Assembly (NCBI RefSeq): GCF_009831555.1
Contig: NZ_WUUU01000007.1
Location: 1 to 44,671 of the forward strand
Source: Halobacterium bonnevillei
GTDB taxonomy: Archaea > Halobacteriota > Halobacteria > Halobacteriales > Halobacteriaceae
DNA: 44,671 bases
Reading direction: 5' to 3'
Below are positions 23,832-33,027 of the stretch, piece by piece (the first letter of the stretch is position 1; every line of letters starts with the position of its first letter). Both the position numbers and the translations under genes were made by a program. The notes beneath the pieces are model-generated. The model saw nothing but the letters and a program-made list of their open reading frames with translations, ran no database searches and was not told where the DNA came from.

Positions 23832-23914
23832 GTCGTGGTAGCCTAGCCTGGTCAAGGCGCAGGGTTGCTAACTCTGTGGCGTAAGCCTCCGGGGTTCAAA
23901 TCCCCGCCACGACG
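23832..23914 (+). tRNA. tRNA-Ser (GCT anticodon)
   Basis: A complete class II cloverleaf of 83 bases is visible. The acceptor stem is GTCGTGG/CCACGAC with discriminator G. The anticodon stem is CAGGG/CTCTG around TTGCTAA (anticodon GCT, reading AGC and AGU). There is a long variable arm GGCGTAAGCC, and a T arm CGGGG-TTCAAAT-CCCCG. No intron and no encoded CCA are seen. It ends 21 bases before the S13 gene, the usual position at the head of this archaeal operon. Confidence 0.96.
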
Positions 23915-23935
23915 CCTTTCCACAACACACCAATC

Positions 23936-24454
23936 ATGAGTTCGGAAGAACAAGAAGCGGACGAGGATATTCGATACTTCGTCCGTATCGGTCAGACAGA
24001 CCTCGACGGCACCAAAACCGTCGAGCGTGCCCTCGCGGAACTCGACGGCGTCGGCCGCCGAGTCGCGCGAGTCGTCGCGGAGCAAGCGGACGTAGACCGC
24101 ACCGCGACGATGGGGCACCTCGACGACGACGCCATCGACAGCATCAAAACTGCTGTCAGCGAGTTCGCCGACAACGCGCCGGCGTGGCTCACGAACCGCC
24201 AGAAGGACTTCTACTCTGGCGAAACCCAGCACATCACTGGGAACGACGTCAACCTGACGCGCAGCCAGGACATCAACCGGATGCAGATGATCCGTTCCTA
24301 CAAGGGCATCCGACACGAGCGCGGGCAGAAGGTCCGCGGTCAGCGAACGAAGTCCACTGGTCGCACGGAAGGGACCATCGGCGTCAACGTCGAGGCGATC
24401 AAGGAAGAACAGGCAGAGGAAGAAGCAGCAGCCGAGGGCGGTGAGGAAGAATAA
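23936..24454 (+). CDS. rps13: 30S ribosomal protein S13
   Basis: The 172-residue protein matches archaeal S13 (uS13) in [39 protein letters not shown] and the C-terminal [25 protein letters not shown], which contacts the head of the small subunit and P-site tRNA. Haloarchaeal acidic extensions flank the core (an N-terminal [10 protein letters not shown] and a C-terminal Glu/Ala tail). The stop overlaps the S4 start (TAATG). Confidence 0.97.
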   Translation: MSSEEQEADEDIRYFVRIGQTDLDGTKTVERALAELDGVGRRVARVVAEQADVDRTATMGHLDDDAIDSIKTAVSEFADNAPAWLTNRQKDFYSGETQHITGNDVNLTRSQDINRMQMIRSYKGIRHERGQKVRGQRTKSTGRTEGTIGVNVEAIKEEQAEEEAAAEGGEEE

Positions 24455-24966
24455 TGGCGCTCCCAGGCGAGAACACCAAGTTCTACGAGACGCCGAATCA
24501 CCCCTACCAGGGCGAACGCATCTCCGAGGAGAGCGACCTCGTCTCCCGGTACGGCCTGAAGAACAAGGAGGAGCTGTGGCGCGCGCAGTCCGAACTGCGT
24601 AACTTCCGCCGCGAGGCACGTCGCCTCCTCGGCCGTACGGAAGCGGCCAGCGGCGATGAGTTCGTCTCCCGCCTCCAGCGCATCGGCGTGCTCTCCGACC
24701 AGGAGGGCCTCGACGACGTCCTGTCGCTCGACGTGACGGACGTCCTCGAACGCCGCCTGCAGACGGTCGTCTACCGGGACGGCCTCGCGAACACGGTCGG
24801 GCAAGCCCGACAGTTCATCTCCCACGGCCACATCACCGTCGACGGCGCCCGCGTTACGGAGCCGTCGTACACGGTGAGCGTCTCCGAGGAGGACGCGCTC
24901 GCGTTCGACGAACGAAGCGACCTCACAGACGAACTGCACCCGGCTCGCGCCGGTGCACAGGAGTAA
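24454..24966 (+). CDS. rps4: 30S ribosomal protein S4
   Basis: The 170-residue archaeal S4 (uS4) has the opening [15 protein letters not shown] and the S4 RNA-binding fold around residues 105-150 ([20 protein letters not shown], then [11 protein letters not shown]). It binds 16S rRNA early in assembly of the 30S body. Its ATG shares a base with the S13 stop codon. Six bases separate it from S11. Confidence 0.97.
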   Translation: MALPGENTKFYETPNHPYQGERISEESDLVSRYGLKNKEELWRAQSELRNFRREARRLLGRTEAASGDEFVSRLQRIGVLSDQEGLDDVLSLDVTDVLERRLQTVVYRDGLANTVGQARQFISHGHITVDGARVTEPSYTVSVSEEDALAFDERSDLTDELHPARAGAQE

Positions 24967-24972
24967 CACAAT

Positions 24973-25356
24973 ATGGCTGACGACACCAAATGGGGCATCG
25001 CGCACATCCACGCCTCGTTCAACAACACCATCATGACCGTCACTGACGAGACGGGCGCCGAGACGCTCGCAAAGTCCAGTGGTGGCTCCGTGGTGAAGCA
25101 GAACCGCGACGAGGCGTCGCCGTATGCCGCGATGCAGATGGCCGAACAGCTCGCAGAGAACGTCTTGGAGCAGGGCATCGAGAAGGTGCACGTTCGCGTG
25201 CGCGGCCCGGGTGGCAACCTCCAGCGTAGCCCCGGACCGGGCGCGCAGGCCGCCATCCGAGCGCTCGCGCGCGCCGGTCTCGAGATCGGTCGCATCGAGG
25301 ACGTCACCCCCGTCCCGCACGACGGGACGCGCCCACCGAAGAACAGCGGGTACTAA
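24973..25356 (+). CDS. rps11: 30S ribosomal protein S11
   Basis: The 127-residue protein is the size of archaeal S11 (uS11). [36 protein letters not shown] and the C-terminal [16 protein letters not shown] are signature stretches; the tail lines the mRNA exit platform. It is followed three bases later by rpoD. Confidence 0.97.
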   Translation: MADDTKWGIAHIHASFNNTIMTVTDETGAETLAKSSGGSVVKQNRDEASPYAAMQMAEQLAENVLEQGIEKVHVRVRGPGGNLQRSPGPGAQAAIRALARAGLEIGRIEDVTPVPHDGTRPPKNSGY

Positions 25357-25359
25357 GCC

Positions 25360-26103
25360 ATGAGCCAGGACTTCGACGTCGAATTCATCGACCGCGACGA
25401 CCGGGAAGCCCGGTTCGTCGTCCGGAACATCACGCCGGCGTTCGCGAACGGCATCCGGCGATCGATACTCGCCGACGTGCCGACGCTGTCCATCGACAGC
25501 GTGCGGTTCGTCGAGAACTCCAGCGTGATGTTCGACGAACAGCTCGCGTTGCGCCTCGGACTCGTCCCGTTGACGACGCCCGAGGACTTCGCGGAGGGTG
25601 ACTCCGTCACGCTCGCGCTCGACGTCGAGGGCCCGGGGACGGCGTACTCCGGAGACCTGGTCTGCCAGGACCCCGAAGTCGAGGCCGCCGACAAGAACAT
25701 CCCCATCATCGAGCTGAAAGACGACCAGCGCCTCGAACTCGAAGCCGACGCGGAACTCGGCTACGGGCGCGACCACGCCAAACACCAGGGTGGTGTCGCG
25801 GTCGGCTATCGACACCTCCAGCGCGTGAACGTCGTGGGCGACAGTCCCGAGTACGAGGACGAGGAACCCGAAATCCTCCGCGGCGTCATCGAGGAGGACG
25901 GCGACCTCGTGCCGACAGACGAGTTCGACAACGACCTCACGAACCGGTACCCCGGCAAGGAGGTCGACGTCGAGGACGTCTCCGGCGCGTTCGTCTTCCA
26001 CGTGGAATCCGACGGCTCGATGCCCGTTAGCGAGCTAGTTCTCCGAGCAGTCGACTCCCTGGTCGACCGCGCGGACGAACTCGAACAGGCAGTTCAACTG
26101 TAA
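25360..26103 (+). CDS. rpoD: DNA-directed RNA polymerase subunit D
   Basis: The 247-residue archaeal counterpart of bacterial alpha N-terminal domain and eukaryotic RPB3 pairs with subunit L in polymerase assembly. [20 protein letters not shown] is the alpha-motif region, and [15 protein letters not shown] and [12 protein letters not shown] are also typical. Only one cysteine (in LVCQDPE) is present, so the 4Fe-4S domain found in some archaeal D subunits is absent. Encoded in the usual place between S11 and L18e. Confidence 0.96.
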   Translation: MSQDFDVEFIDRDDREARFVVRNITPAFANGIRRSILADVPTLSIDSVRFVENSSVMFDEQLALRLGLVPLTTPEDFAEGDSVTLALDVEGPGTAYSGDLVCQDPEVEAADKNIPIIELKDDQRLELEADAELGYGRDHAKHQGGVAVGYRHLQRVNVVGDSPEYEDEEPEILRGVIEEDGDLVPTDEFDNDLTNRYPGKEVDVEDVSGAFVFHVESDGSMPVSELVLRAVDSLVDRADELEQAVQL

Positions 26104-26205
26104 CACCAATGTCCAATCCGACTCTTCGCACCGCTCCGGCGTCCGCTCCTGCCCCGGGAGTCACGGGACCGGCAATCGAAATGGGTAAGAAGGGTCGGGG
26201 GCAAC

Positions 26206-26329
26206 TGAGAAGTGAAGCCGTACTGCGGCCGTGCAGGGATAGCCAAGTTAGGCCAAAGGCGCAGCGTTCAGGGCGCTGTCCCGTAGGGGTTCGCAGGTTC
26301 AAATCCTGCTCCCTGCACTCGACTTCTCA
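26206..26329 (+). repeat. Inverted 8-mers flanking tRNA-Leu
   Basis: TGAGAAGT (26206-26213) and ACTTCTCA (26322-26329) are exact reverse complements placed 19 bases before and 4 bases after the tRNA-Leu. In the operon transcript they could pair and close a stem enclosing the tRNA. Confidence 0.4.
26233..26317 (+). tRNA. tRNA-Leu (CAG anticodon)
   Basis: The 85-base class II tRNA has acceptor stem GCAGGGA/TCCCTGC with discriminator A. The anticodon stem is CAGCG/CGCTG around TTCAGGG (anticodon CAG, reading CUG). A long variable arm (TCCCGTAGGGGTTC) and the T arm GCAGG-TTCAAAT-CCTGC follow. No intron is visible. It lies inside the ribosomal protein operon between rpoD and L18e, so it must be cut out of the mRNA. 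The 129 bases between rpoD and the tRNA hold no recognisable gene. Confidence 0.96.
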
Positions 26330-26350
26330 CAACTTTCCAGGAGCACGAGT

Positions 26351-26704
26351 ATGAGTAAGACAAGTCCGAGACTCAGCAGTCTCATCGCCGAACTGAAGTC
26401 CGCATCCCGTGATTCGGGTGCGGACGTCTGGGGTGACGTCGCTGGGCGGCTGGAGAAGCCGCGCCGCACGCACGCCGAGGTGAACCTGAGTCGCATCGAA
26501 CGATACGCGAACGAGGACGAAACCGTCGTCGTCCCCGGCAAGGTGCTGGGGTCCGGCGCGCTCCGTAAGTCCGTCACCGTCGCTGCCGTGGATTTCTCCG
26601 GCAGCGCGGAGACCAAAATCGAGCACGCCGACGGCGAGGCCGTCCATCTCGAACAGGCAATCGAACAGAACCCCGACGGGACCGACGTGCGGGTGATCCG
26701 ATGA
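26351..26704 (+). CDS. rpl18e: 50S ribosomal protein L18e
   Basis: The 117-residue archaeal/eukaryotic L18e (eL18) is recognisable by [42 protein letters not shown] (shown as [15 protein letters not shown]) and [19 protein letters not shown]. It starts 33 bases after tRNA-Leu and overlaps L13 by four bases (ATGA). Confidence 0.96.
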   Translation: MSKTSPRLSSLIAELKSASRDSGADVWGDVAGRLEKPRRTHAEVNLSRIERYANEDETVVVPGKVLGSGALRKSVTVAAVDFSGSAETKIEHADGEAVHLEQAIEQNPDGTDVRVIR

Positions 26705-27138
26705 GTCTCGCAGAGTTCGACGCCGACGTGGTCGTCGACGCCCGGGACTGCATCATGGGTCGCGTGGCGAGCAACGTCGCAGAGCGAGCGCTCGCTGGCG
26801 ACACCGTCGCCGTCGTGAACGCCGAGCAGGCGGTCATCACCGGCACGAAAGAAGACGTCTTCGGGACGTACAACAAGCGCGCGGAGCTCGGCTCCGACAG
26901 CGGTCCGTACTTCCCGAAGCGGCCCGACGGCATCTTCAAGCGCGCCATCCGCGGCATGCTGCCGTACAAGCAGCAGGACGGCCGCGAGGCGTTCGAGAAC
27001 ATCCGCGTCTACGTGGGCAACCAGATGGACGAGGATGGCGAGGTGCTCGAGGGAACGTCGCTGGACCGACTCTCGACCATCCGCTTCGTCACCCTCGGCG
27101 AAGTCTCCGAAGAACTGGGGGCAAACGTCACATGGTAA
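26701..27138 (+). CDS. rpl13: 50S ribosomal protein L13
   Basis: The 145-residue archaeal L13 (uL13) has [41 protein letters not shown] and a central [10 protein letters not shown] block. It is an early 23S rRNA assembly protein. It overlaps L18e by four bases at its start and S9 by seven bases at its end, so the three reading frames are tightly coupled. Confidence 0.96.
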   Translation: MSLAEFDADVVVDARDCIMGRVASNVAERALAGDTVAVVNAEQAVITGTKEDVFGTYNKRAELGSDSGPYFPKRPDGIFKRAIRGMLPYKQQDGREAFENIRVYVGNQMDEDGEVLEGTSLDRLSTIRFVTLGEVSEELGANVTW

Positions 27139-27530
27139 CTAACACGTCCGGCAAGAAGAAGACCGCCGTCGCTCGCGCCACCGTGAGCGACGGCCAGGGT
27201 CGAGTGCGAATCAACTCCACGCCCGTCGAACTCGTCGAACCGGAGATGGCTCGCCTGAAGATGCTGGAGCCGTTCCGCATCGCCGGCGAGGACCTCCGCG
27301 ACGGCGTGGACGTCGACATCGACGTCTCCGGCGGCGGGTTCGCGGGCCAGGCCGACGCCGTCCGCACCGCAATCGCGCGCGGGCTCGTCGAGCACTACAG
27401 CGACGCGGAGCTCCGCGACGCCTACCGCGAATTCGACCGGAGCCTGCTGGTCAACGACGTCCGGCAGTCCGAATCCAAGAAGTGGGGCGGCCCCGGTGCC
27501 CGCGCCCGCTACCAGAAGTCCTACCGCTGA
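27132..27530 (+). CDS. rps9: 30S ribosomal protein S9
   Basis: The 132-residue uS9 has [20 protein letters not shown] at the N-terminus and the terminal [17 protein letters not shown], whose last basic residues reach the P-site tRNA anticodon loop. The frame overlaps L13 by seven bases, and rpoN follows after 12 bases. Confidence 0.97.
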   Translation: MVTNTSGKKKTAVARATVSDGQGRVRINSTPVELVEPEMARLKMLEPFRIAGEDLRDGVDVDIDVSGGGFAGQADAVRTAIARGLVEHYSDAELRDAYREFDRSLLVNDVRQSESKKWGGPGARARYQKSYR

Positions 27531-27542
27531 GGTGATCAAAGC

Positions 27543-27743
27543 ATGATGGTACCAGTCCGGTGTTTCACGTGCGGTAACGTCGTCGGCGAATACTGGGAAG
27601 AGTTCAAGGCACGCGCCGAAACCCACGACGGCGACGAGGACCCAGCGGACGTGCTGGACGACCTCGGCGTGGACCGGCACTGCTGTCGACGCATGCTGAT
27701 CTCCCACCAGGACCTCGTGGACGTAGTCTCCCCATACCAATGA
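27543..27743 (+). CDS. rpoN: DNA-directed RNA polymerase subunit N
   Basis: The 66-residue zinc-binding subunit is equivalent to eukaryotic RPB10. VRC7FTC10G and DRHC47C48RRM form the zinc bundle. Two ATG codons are adjacent (27543 and 27546); the second would give the more usual MVPVRCF start. Its stop overlaps the rpoK start by four bases (ATGA), so the two small subunits are coupled. Confidence 0.96.
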   Translation: MMVPVRCFTCGNVVGEYWEEFKARAETHDGDEDPADVLDDLGVDRHCCRRMLISHQDLVDVVSPYQ

Positions 27744-27919
27744 GCGAGTCACAGCACTTCAATCGGTACGAGAAGGCTCGCATCATCGGTGCGCGAGCGC
27801 TGCAGGTGTCGTACGGCGCGCCCGTCCTGGTCGACACGAACCAGTCGGAGCCGATCCTCATCGCGGCCGAGGAGTACGACGCGGACGCGCTCCCGTTCAC
27901 GGTGCGGAGGGACAACTGA
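27740..27919 (+). CDS. rpoK: DNA-directed RNA polymerase subunit K
   Basis: The 59-residue subunit, equivalent to RPB6/omega, is read directly from the sequence between rpoN and enolase. [20 protein letters not shown] is the universal omega/K motif, followed by [20 protein letters not shown] and the ending PFTVRRDN. It starts inside the rpoN stop codon, and its TGA is immediately followed by the enolase ATG with no spacer. Confidence 0.95.
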   Translation: MSESQHFNRYEKARIIGARALQVSYGAPVLVDTNQSEPILIAAEEYDADALPFTVRRDN

Positions 27920-29161
27920 ATGACGCGCATCGAGTCCGTCCGGTACCGACCGATTCTGGACTCCCGCGGCAACAAGACCGTGGAGGCCGAGGTCGTGACC
28001 GAAGACGGCGGGTTCGGTCGTGCCGCCGCGCCGTCGGGCGCGAGCACGGGCGAGTACGAGGCCGTCGAACTGCCCGTCGAGGAGGCGATCGCGGCGGCCC
28101 GCGAACACGTCGCCCCGCGCCTCGAAGGCCGCGAGTTCGCGGCCGACCAGCGCGGCGTCGACGCCGCCATCCACGCGGCCGACGGCACGGAGAACTTCTC
28201 CGACGTCGGCGCGAACAGCGCCGTCGCGACGAGCATGGCGGCCGCGAAAGCCGCCACGGACGTACTCGGTGCGCCGCTCTACCAGCACCTCGGTGGCGCG
28301 TTCCGCGGCCGGAACTTCCCGGTGCCGCTGGGGAACGTCGTCGGCGGCGGCGAACACGCCGCTGACGCCACCGCGATCCAGGAGTTCCTCGCGGCACCCG
28401 TCGGCGCGCCGAGCGTCCGGCAGGCGGTGTTCGCGAACGCCGCCGTGCACGAGCGGGTCGGCGAACTCCTCTCGGAGCGCGGCGAAGCCGCCGCGAAGGG
28501 CGACGAGGGCGCGTGGGCGCCGTCCATCGAGGACGCCGCCGCGTTCGAAATCGTCGACGAGGCGGTCGACGACGTGGCCGACGAGTTCGGCTTCGACGTC
28601 CGGTTCGGCCTCGACATGGCCGCTGCTGAGTGCTACGAGGACAGCGAGGAACAGGGGTCCTCGAACAGCCGGACGTCGTCCGGCGATGGCGAGTACGTCT
28701 TCGGCGACGAGGTCCGCTCCACCGCGGAGCAGATCGACTACGTCGCCGGCCTCGTCGACGAGTACGACCTCGCGTACGTCGAGGACCCCCTCGACGAGAA
28801 CGACTACGAGGGGTTCGCGGACCTCACCGAACGGGTCGGCGACCAGACGCTGGTCTGTGGCGACGACCTGTTCGTGACGAACGTCGAGCGCCTCCGCGAC
28901 GGCATCGCGGCGGGCGCCGCGAACAGCATCCTCGTGAAGCCCAACCAGATCGGGACGCTCTCGGACGCGGTCGACGCGATCGAACTGGCGACCCGGAACG
29001 GCTACGACGCCGTGGTCTCCCACCGCAGCGGCGAGACCGAAGACACCACAATCGCACACCTCGCCGTGGCGGTCGACGCCCCGTTCATCAAGACGGGCAC
29101 GGTCGGCGGCGAGCGCACTGCAAAGCTGAACGAACTCATCCGCATCGCAGACGAAGCATGA
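27920..29161 (+). CDS. eno: Enolase (phosphopyruvate hydratase)
   Basis: The 413-residue enzyme converts 2-phosphoglycerate to phosphoenolpyruvate. Conserved parts are [26 protein letters not shown], the metal ligands in [15 protein letters not shown] and GDDLFVTN, catalytic Lys in LVKPNQIGT, and [11 protein letters not shown] hydrophilic Ser/Glu-rich insertion ([18 protein letters not shown], about residues 239-256) follows the first metal ligand and makes the protein slightly longer than usual. The start abuts the rpoK stop, and the end overlaps rps2 by four bases. Confidence 0.96.
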   Translation: MTRIESVRYRPILDSRGNKTVEAEVVTEDGGFGRAAAPSGASTGEYEAVELPVEEAIAAAREHVAPRLEGREFAADQRGVDAAIHAADGTENFSDVGANSAVATSMAAAKAATDVLGAPLYQHLGGAFRGRNFPVPLGNVVGGGEHAADATAIQEFLAAPVGAPSVRQAVFANAAVHERVGELLSERGEAAAKGDEGAWAPSIEDAAAFEIVDEAVDDVADEFGFDVRFGLDMAAAECYEDSEEQGSSNSRTSSGDGEYVFGDEVRSTAEQIDYVAGLVDEYDLAYVEDPLDENDYEGFADLTERVGDQTLVCGDDLFVTNVERLRDGIAAGAANSILVKPNQIGTLSDAVDAIELATRNGYDAVVSHRSGETEDTTIAHLAVAVDAPFIKTGTVGGERTAKLNELIRIADEA

Positions 29162-29910
29162 GCGAGAACGAATCCGACACAGAGGCCGAACTCGAGGACG
29201 CCGCCGAGGCAGCGCAGGAGGAACCTGCCGCCGAGGAGGGCGCCGAGAGCGAGGTCCAGACAGACGAACAGCCTGCTGAAGAGCCGGACCCCGAGGAGAC
29301 GGCGACGGAGGACGTCATGTCCGCCGACGAGGCCGACCTCCTGATTCCGGTCGACGACTACCTCGGTGCCGGTGTCCACATCGGTACCCAGCAGAAGACC
29401 AACGACATGGACCGGTTCATCCACCGCGTCCGCACCGACGGCCTGTACGTGCTCGACGTCTCGAAGACGGACGAGCGCATCCGCACGGCCGCGAACTTCC
29501 TTGCGAACTACGACCCCGAGCAGATCCTGGTCACGTCCAGCCGCCAGTACGGCCGCTTCCCCGCGGAGAAGTTCGCGGACGCGGTCGGCGCGCGCGCCCG
29601 GACCGGCCGGTTCATCCCGGGGACGCTGACGAACCCGCAGTACGACGGCTACATCGAGCCGGACGTCCTCGTGGTCACCGACCCCATCGGTGACGCGCAG
29701 GCCGTCAAGGAAGCCATCACGGTCGGCATTCCCGTGATCGCGATGTGCGACTCGAACAACCAGACGAGCAACGTCGACCTCGTCGTCCCGACGAACAACA
29801 AGGGGCGTCGCGCGCTGTCCGTCGTCTACTGGCTGCTGGCCAACGAGACGCTGGACCGCCGCGGCGCGGAGCCGACGTACGCCCTCGAGGACTTCGAGGA
29901 CGGCCTCTAA
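29158..29910 (+). CDS. rps2: 30S ribosomal protein S2
   Basis: The 250-residue uS2 has an acidic, disordered haloarchaeal N-terminal extension of about 60 residues ([20 protein letters not shown] onward). The core then reads [47 protein letters not shown] and [19 protein letters not shown]. It is the last gene of the operon. The downstream 138 bases to the convergent lipoprotein gene contain only a weak CCTTTC pyrimidine run. Confidence 0.96.
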   Translation: MSENESDTEAELEDAAEAAQEEPAAEEGAESEVQTDEQPAEEPDPEETATEDVMSADEADLLIPVDDYLGAGVHIGTQQKTNDMDRFIHRVRTDGLYVLDVSKTDERIRTAANFLANYDPEQILVTSSRQYGRFPAEKFADAVGARARTGRFIPGTLTNPQYDGYIEPDVLVVTDPIGDAQAVKEAITVGIPVIAMCDSNNQTSNVDLVVPTNNKGRRALSVVYWLLANETLDRRGAEPTYALEDFEDGL

Positions 29911-30048
29911 CCCGGCCTTTCGACTTCGACGCTGTACTTTCCTGTGGGTGTACGGGACTCGACGCGTAGCGAGTCGCTTCCCGACCGCTGGGTCGGGCGG
30001 CCGAGCGGGAGCGCGTCGCCGACGGACACCGGGCGCTGAAATCGAGCG

Positions 30049-30648
30049 TCAGTAGCCGCCGCCACCACTGCCGTCGTCCGTCGTCGTCGTCGCCGACCCC
30101 TCCCCGCCCTCGACCTGTGTGCCGTCCGGCGTCAGGAGGAACCAGACGTCGCCGACGCCCTGACCCTCGGTGTCGCCGGGTTCGCTGTCGGCGGCGTAGT
30201 AGTACAGCGGCCAGCCCTCGGCGGTCACCTGCATCGACCCGTCGTCGCGTTCCGCGGTTCCGAGCGACGCGGTGACGTCGCTGCCGGCGGACGGGTCGCC
30301 CTCGACGGTCAGCGGCGGCCAGGCGTCCTCGCAGTCCCCGTAACACGTCGAGGTGCCCTCCTCGTCCTGCGTGAACAGGTAGAGACTCATGCCCTCGCTG
30401 TCCACGAGGACGTCGCCGTGCTCGTCGGTCGACCCGACAGCGACGGTGGGGCCGTCGGCCATCGCCTCGGTGGTTGTCGCATCCGATTCGGTCGCCTCCG
30501 TGGTCTCCGACTCCGCCGTCGTCCCCGCTTGCGCCGTGGTCTTCGTGGCATCGGTGGTCGTGTCCTGTTGGCCGCCGTCGGAGCCGGTCGTGCAGCCGGC
30601 GAGCGCGACCAGGCCCGCGGTGGCGGCGAGAAAGCGTCTGCGGTGCAT
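30049..30648 (-). CDS. Tat-exported lipoprotein with COG4315-type repeats
   Basis: The 199-residue protein starts MHRRRFLAATAGLVALAGC, a twin-arginine signal ending in a lipobox with Cys at about residue 19. A Thr/Ala/Glu-rich spacer (to about 65) follows, then two related beta units: LVDSEGMSLYLFTQDEEGTS with TCYGDCEDAWPPL, and AEGWPLYYYAADSEPGDTEG with VGDVWFLLTPDG. That is the pattern of the secreted repeat proteins grouped in COG4315. Function is unknown. The open frame extends 37 codons upstream, but the signal peptide fixes the start. The C-terminus is a Gly/Thr tail. Confidence 0.87.
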   Translation of the reverse strand: MHRRRFLAATAGLVALAGCTTGSDGGQQDTTTDATKTTAQAGTTAESETTEATESDATTTEAMADGPTVAVGSTDEHGDVLVDSEGMSLYLFTQDEEGTSTCYGDCEDAWPPLTVEGDPSAGSDVTASLGTAERDDGSMQVTAEGWPLYYYAADSEPGDTEGQGVGDVWFLLTPDGTQVEGGEGSATTTTDDGSGGGGY

Positions 30649-30740
30649 CCCGTCTGCACGTGCGATCGGCTCCGAGAAAGTGATTTTCCGAAAACTCGCC
30701 AGAATCTCTCCAAAATCTACACGTTCCGGAGTTCTGTGGC

Positions 30741-31043
30741 TTACTGCCGGGTCACCCACGCGAGCGCCGCCAGCGCCGCGAACTCCAGGACGGTGAGGAC
30801 TGCGATGGCGAAGTTGTACCGCGGCGGAATCTCCGCGAACCAGCCGCTGGTCGTCGGGTCCAGGACGTAGAGGTTGAACGCGTACGCGTTCTGCCCCAGC
30901 AGGAACCCGCCGAATGCGAGGAATCCCAGCAGGTATCGGGAGCGATACCGGCGGTAGTTGCGCACCCAGACGGCGCTCAGTGAGAGCACGACAACGAGGT
31001 TCAGCGCTGTGACGACGCGAGTGACGTCGAACCAGACCGTCAT
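30741..31043 (-). CDS. Small three-helix membrane protein paired with a winged-helix regulator
   Basis: The 100-residue protein has three hydrophobic segments: about 8-27 (VVTALNLVVVLSLSAVWV), 37-60 (YLLGFLAFGGFLLGQNAYAF) and 78-97 (FAIAVLTVLEFAALAALAWV). A basic RNYRRYRSRY loop lies between the first two. It resembles small haloarchaeal membrane proteins commonly encoded next to HTH regulators. It follows the regulator gene by 47 bases on the same strand and is probably co-transcribed. Function unknown. Confidence 0.75.
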   Translation of the reverse strand: MTVWFDVTRVVTALNLVVVLSLSAVWVRNYRRYRSRYLLGFLAFGGFLLGQNAYAFNLYVLDPTTSGWFAEIPPRYNFAIAVLTVLEFAALAALAWVTRQ

Positions 31044-31090
31044 CTGCCTGTCCCTCCGTGCGAACGCGCGTGGGTAGCGTAGCCCTGCAT

Positions 31091-31366
31091 TCAGTTCACC
31101 TCCTGGATGACGCCCTCCACGGTCTCCCAGTCGTCCTCGACGCGGTCCGAGAGCAGGTACACCGTCCCGTAGCCGTCGCCCTCGGCGTCCACGAGGTCGT
31201 GCTCGAGGAGCAAGTCGAGGTGGTGGCGGACGGTCGTGTAGTCGAGGTCGAGGTCCTCGGCGAGCTGGTTGGCGTTGCGCGGCCGGTCAGACAGCGCGCG
31301 CAGGATGCGACAGCGGTTCGGGCCGCCGCGCGCGCCGGCCAGCAGGTACCAGAGGACGCCCTCCAT
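31091..31366 (-). CDS. Winged helix-turn-helix regulator (ArsR/MarR-like)
   Basis: The 91-residue single-domain protein has a winged-helix core: RCRILRALSDRPRNANQLAE, DLDLDYTTVRHHLDLLLEHD (the recognition helix) and the wing DGYGTVYLLSDRV. There is no metal-binding or ligand domain, so the signal may come through a partner, possibly the downstream three-helix membrane protein. The start at 31366 (MEGVLWYLLAG) was chosen because the open frame upstream crosses the VOC gene terminator region. Confidence 0.83.
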   Translation of the reverse strand: MEGVLWYLLAGARGGPNRCRILRALSDRPRNANQLAEDLDLDYTTVRHHLDLLLEHDLVDAEGDGYGTVYLLSDRVEDDWETVEGVIQEVN

Positions 31367-31392
31367 CACGAACCAGTTCGGCTGTCCGCGGC

Positions 31393-31398
31393 AAAAAA
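31393..31398 (-). terminator. T6 terminator after the VOC gene
   Basis: Six A residues on the + strand give TTTTTT on the - strand, 37 bases past the VOC-protein stop and before the next - strand gene. A lone T-run is the typical archaeal stop signal. Confidence 0.45.
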
Positions 31399-31434
31399 CC
31401 GACCCCGGTCTGGTCGACCGCTCTCGGCGCTGTG

Positions 31435-32250
31435 CTACCGTTCTGCGAGGCCGAGGTAGCCGTCGAGGCCGTCGACCCACCGCACGCGTCGCCCGAACCA
31501 CTCGCGGCCGTCGGTCAGCGGGTGCTGGTGGCGGGCGTCGTCGATGTTCGCGGTCAGGAGGACGGCGGCCGGGCACGGCCCGAACTCGTCGACGCGCTCC
31601 GCGACGCGCCCGTTGCTGGGCTCGCAGACGACGACGTCCTGCCCGGGGAAACGCGCGAGTTCGCCGAACTCGTCGTCGTAGTCGTACTCCGGGGACGGGA
31701 ACCGGTAGAGGCGCTCGAAGCGCTCGACGGTCGTGTCCAGGTCGTCAGTCGCGAGGACCACCCACGCGATCCCCGACACCGGCGACCCGTAGAGGTCGCT
31801 GTCGGGGACGCGGAACTCCCGCGGCGTCCGATCGCTGACGACGAACGGCAGCACGTGCTCGTCGGGCGGACCGAGGAACGCGTTGTCCCACTCGACGAGC
31901 GTGCCGTCGGGTCGTTCGCGGCTGCCGTACGACGGCCCGTGGACTTCCACGTCGTGGTCGATGACTCGCTGACACTCCGCGTGGACGCTCCCGGTCTCGA
32001 CGCACCAGTCGCTGGGACCGCCGATCGGGTCGGCGTAGTCGAAGAACTCGCCCCACCACGCGGGGTCCTCCCGGGTGGGCGCGACGAGTTCGAGGTAGGA
32101 GCCGTCGGGGAGCACGAGCGCCGCCATCTCGGTGCCCGCGTCGGGGTGTTCGCCGCCGTACGTCGGGGCGAACCCCGCGGATTCGAAGCGTTCGACGATG
32201 GCGTCCAGGTCGCTTGCAGCGAACGGGACGTGGTCGATGACGGGGCGCAT
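31435..32250 (-). CDS. VOC/glyoxalase-like domain protein
   Basis: The 271-residue protein opens MRPVIDHVPFAASDLDAIVERFESAG, the strand-helix opening of glyoxalase-like (vicinal oxygen chelate) proteins. The pattern recurs in the second half (GIAWVVLATDDLDTTVERFE), so it has two VOC-type halves. EMAALVLPDGSYLELV supplies a usual metal-ligand Glu. Substrate unknown; family members include ring-cleavage dioxygenases and glyoxalases. ATG 32250 is preferred over the open frame 11 codons upstream because the fold begins at RPVIDHV. Confidence 0.83.
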   Translation of the reverse strand: MRPVIDHVPFAASDLDAIVERFESAGFAPTYGGEHPDAGTEMAALVLPDGSYLELVAPTREDPAWWGEFFDYADPIGGPSDWCVETGSVHAECQRVIDHDVEVHGPSYGSRERPDGTLVEWDNAFLGPPDEHVLPFVVSDRTPREFRVPDSDLYGSPVSGIAWVVLATDDLDTTVERFERLYRFPSPEYDYDDEFGELARFPGQDVVVCEPSNGRVAERVDEFGPCPAAVLLTANIDDARHQHPLTDGREWFGRRVRWVDGLDGYLGLAER

Positions 32251-32349
32251 GCCGAGTGCTTGACCGTCCGGACACATAAGCACGTCCCGCGATACAGGAG
32301 AGTCGGACGCGCGTGGCAGCGAACTGACGGCCCAGCGCTACCGGCCGGC

Positions 32350-32805
32350 TTACTCCTCGCAGGGGAGCGAGGCGTCCAGCGACACGTCGCCGACGAGAAT
32401 CGCGCCGCACATCGATGATTCGCCGTGGATGTCACAGAAGTACTCGTAGACCCCTTCCTCCTCGAAAGTGAACTCGCCGCCGCCACCGCTTGCGGTCATT
32501 CGCTTGTCGTACTCCCAGGTCGTCGCCTGGTCGGTGAACTCCGTGCTCACGACGGTGTGGGGGACGGAGTCCTCGTTGTTCCAGACGACCGTTGCACCGG
32601 GGTCCACTTCGAGTCGAATCGGGTCGAAGGACGTGTTGACGGCCCGTACCTGGTTCGCCGGCCCCGCTTCGGTCGTCGTCTCGGGGGCCGTCGTGGCGTC
32701 GCCGCCGTTCTCCCCGTCGTCACCGTCACCGTCACCACCCGAACAGCCGGCGAGCGCCACCGTGCCGCTCGCGACCACCGCGCCAATGAATCTCCGTCGA
32801 TGCAT
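32350..32805 (-). CDS. Halocyanin-like blue copper lipoprotein
   Basis: The 151-residue protein has the Tat/lipobox leader MHRRRFIGAVVASGTVALAGC, then an acidic Gly/Asp/Thr spacer to about residue 50. A cupredoxin domain follows. Type 1 copper ligands are visible as His in DSVPHTVVS and the C-x2-H-x4-M pattern in FCDIHGESSM. It would carry electrons at the outer face of the membrane. A TATA-like element (- strand, 32828-32834) lies 23-29 bases upstream of the start. One extra Cys follows the Met ligand (SSMCG) and another is near the C-terminus (LPCEE); these could form a disulfide. Confidence 0.88.
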   Translation of the reverse strand: MHRRRFIGAVVASGTVALAGCSGGDGDGDDGENGGDATTAPETTTEAGPANQVRAVNTSFDPIRLEVDPGATVVWNNEDSVPHTVVSTEFTDQATTWEYDKRMTASGGGGEFTFEEEGVYEYFCDIHGESSMCGAILVGDVSLDASLPCEE

Positions 32806-33027
32806 GCTACCGTGTCCATAAGTACCAATTATCAAAATAGTTCGGACCAGTTACTGGGCTCGCCACTCCCAGCCACCCGGACAGGTCGCCGCCTGACCGG
32901 CTCGTCCCACTGCCGTTTCTACCAACCCAGCGTGACTGCCGCCGACAGTCCCCATCGACGCCTCACAGCGTGCGTCGAGCGTCGACGTTCCGGAACTTCT
33001 GTAACCACGGGGTGCAGACGCGACTGT

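Noticed and set aside
24340-26001. 553-codon reverse-strand frame across S13, S4, S11 and rpoD
   Set aside because: Antisense to four certain genes, with no recognisable domain.
27749-29059. 436-codon reverse-strand frame across rpoK and enolase
   Set aside because: Antisense of unmistakable rpoK and enolase; no family features.
30682-30694. TTTTC-C-GAAAA inverted repeat upstream of the COG4315-type lipoprotein gene
   Set aside because: Short, AT-only stems are expected by chance in an AT-rich promoter; not strong enough to call an operator.
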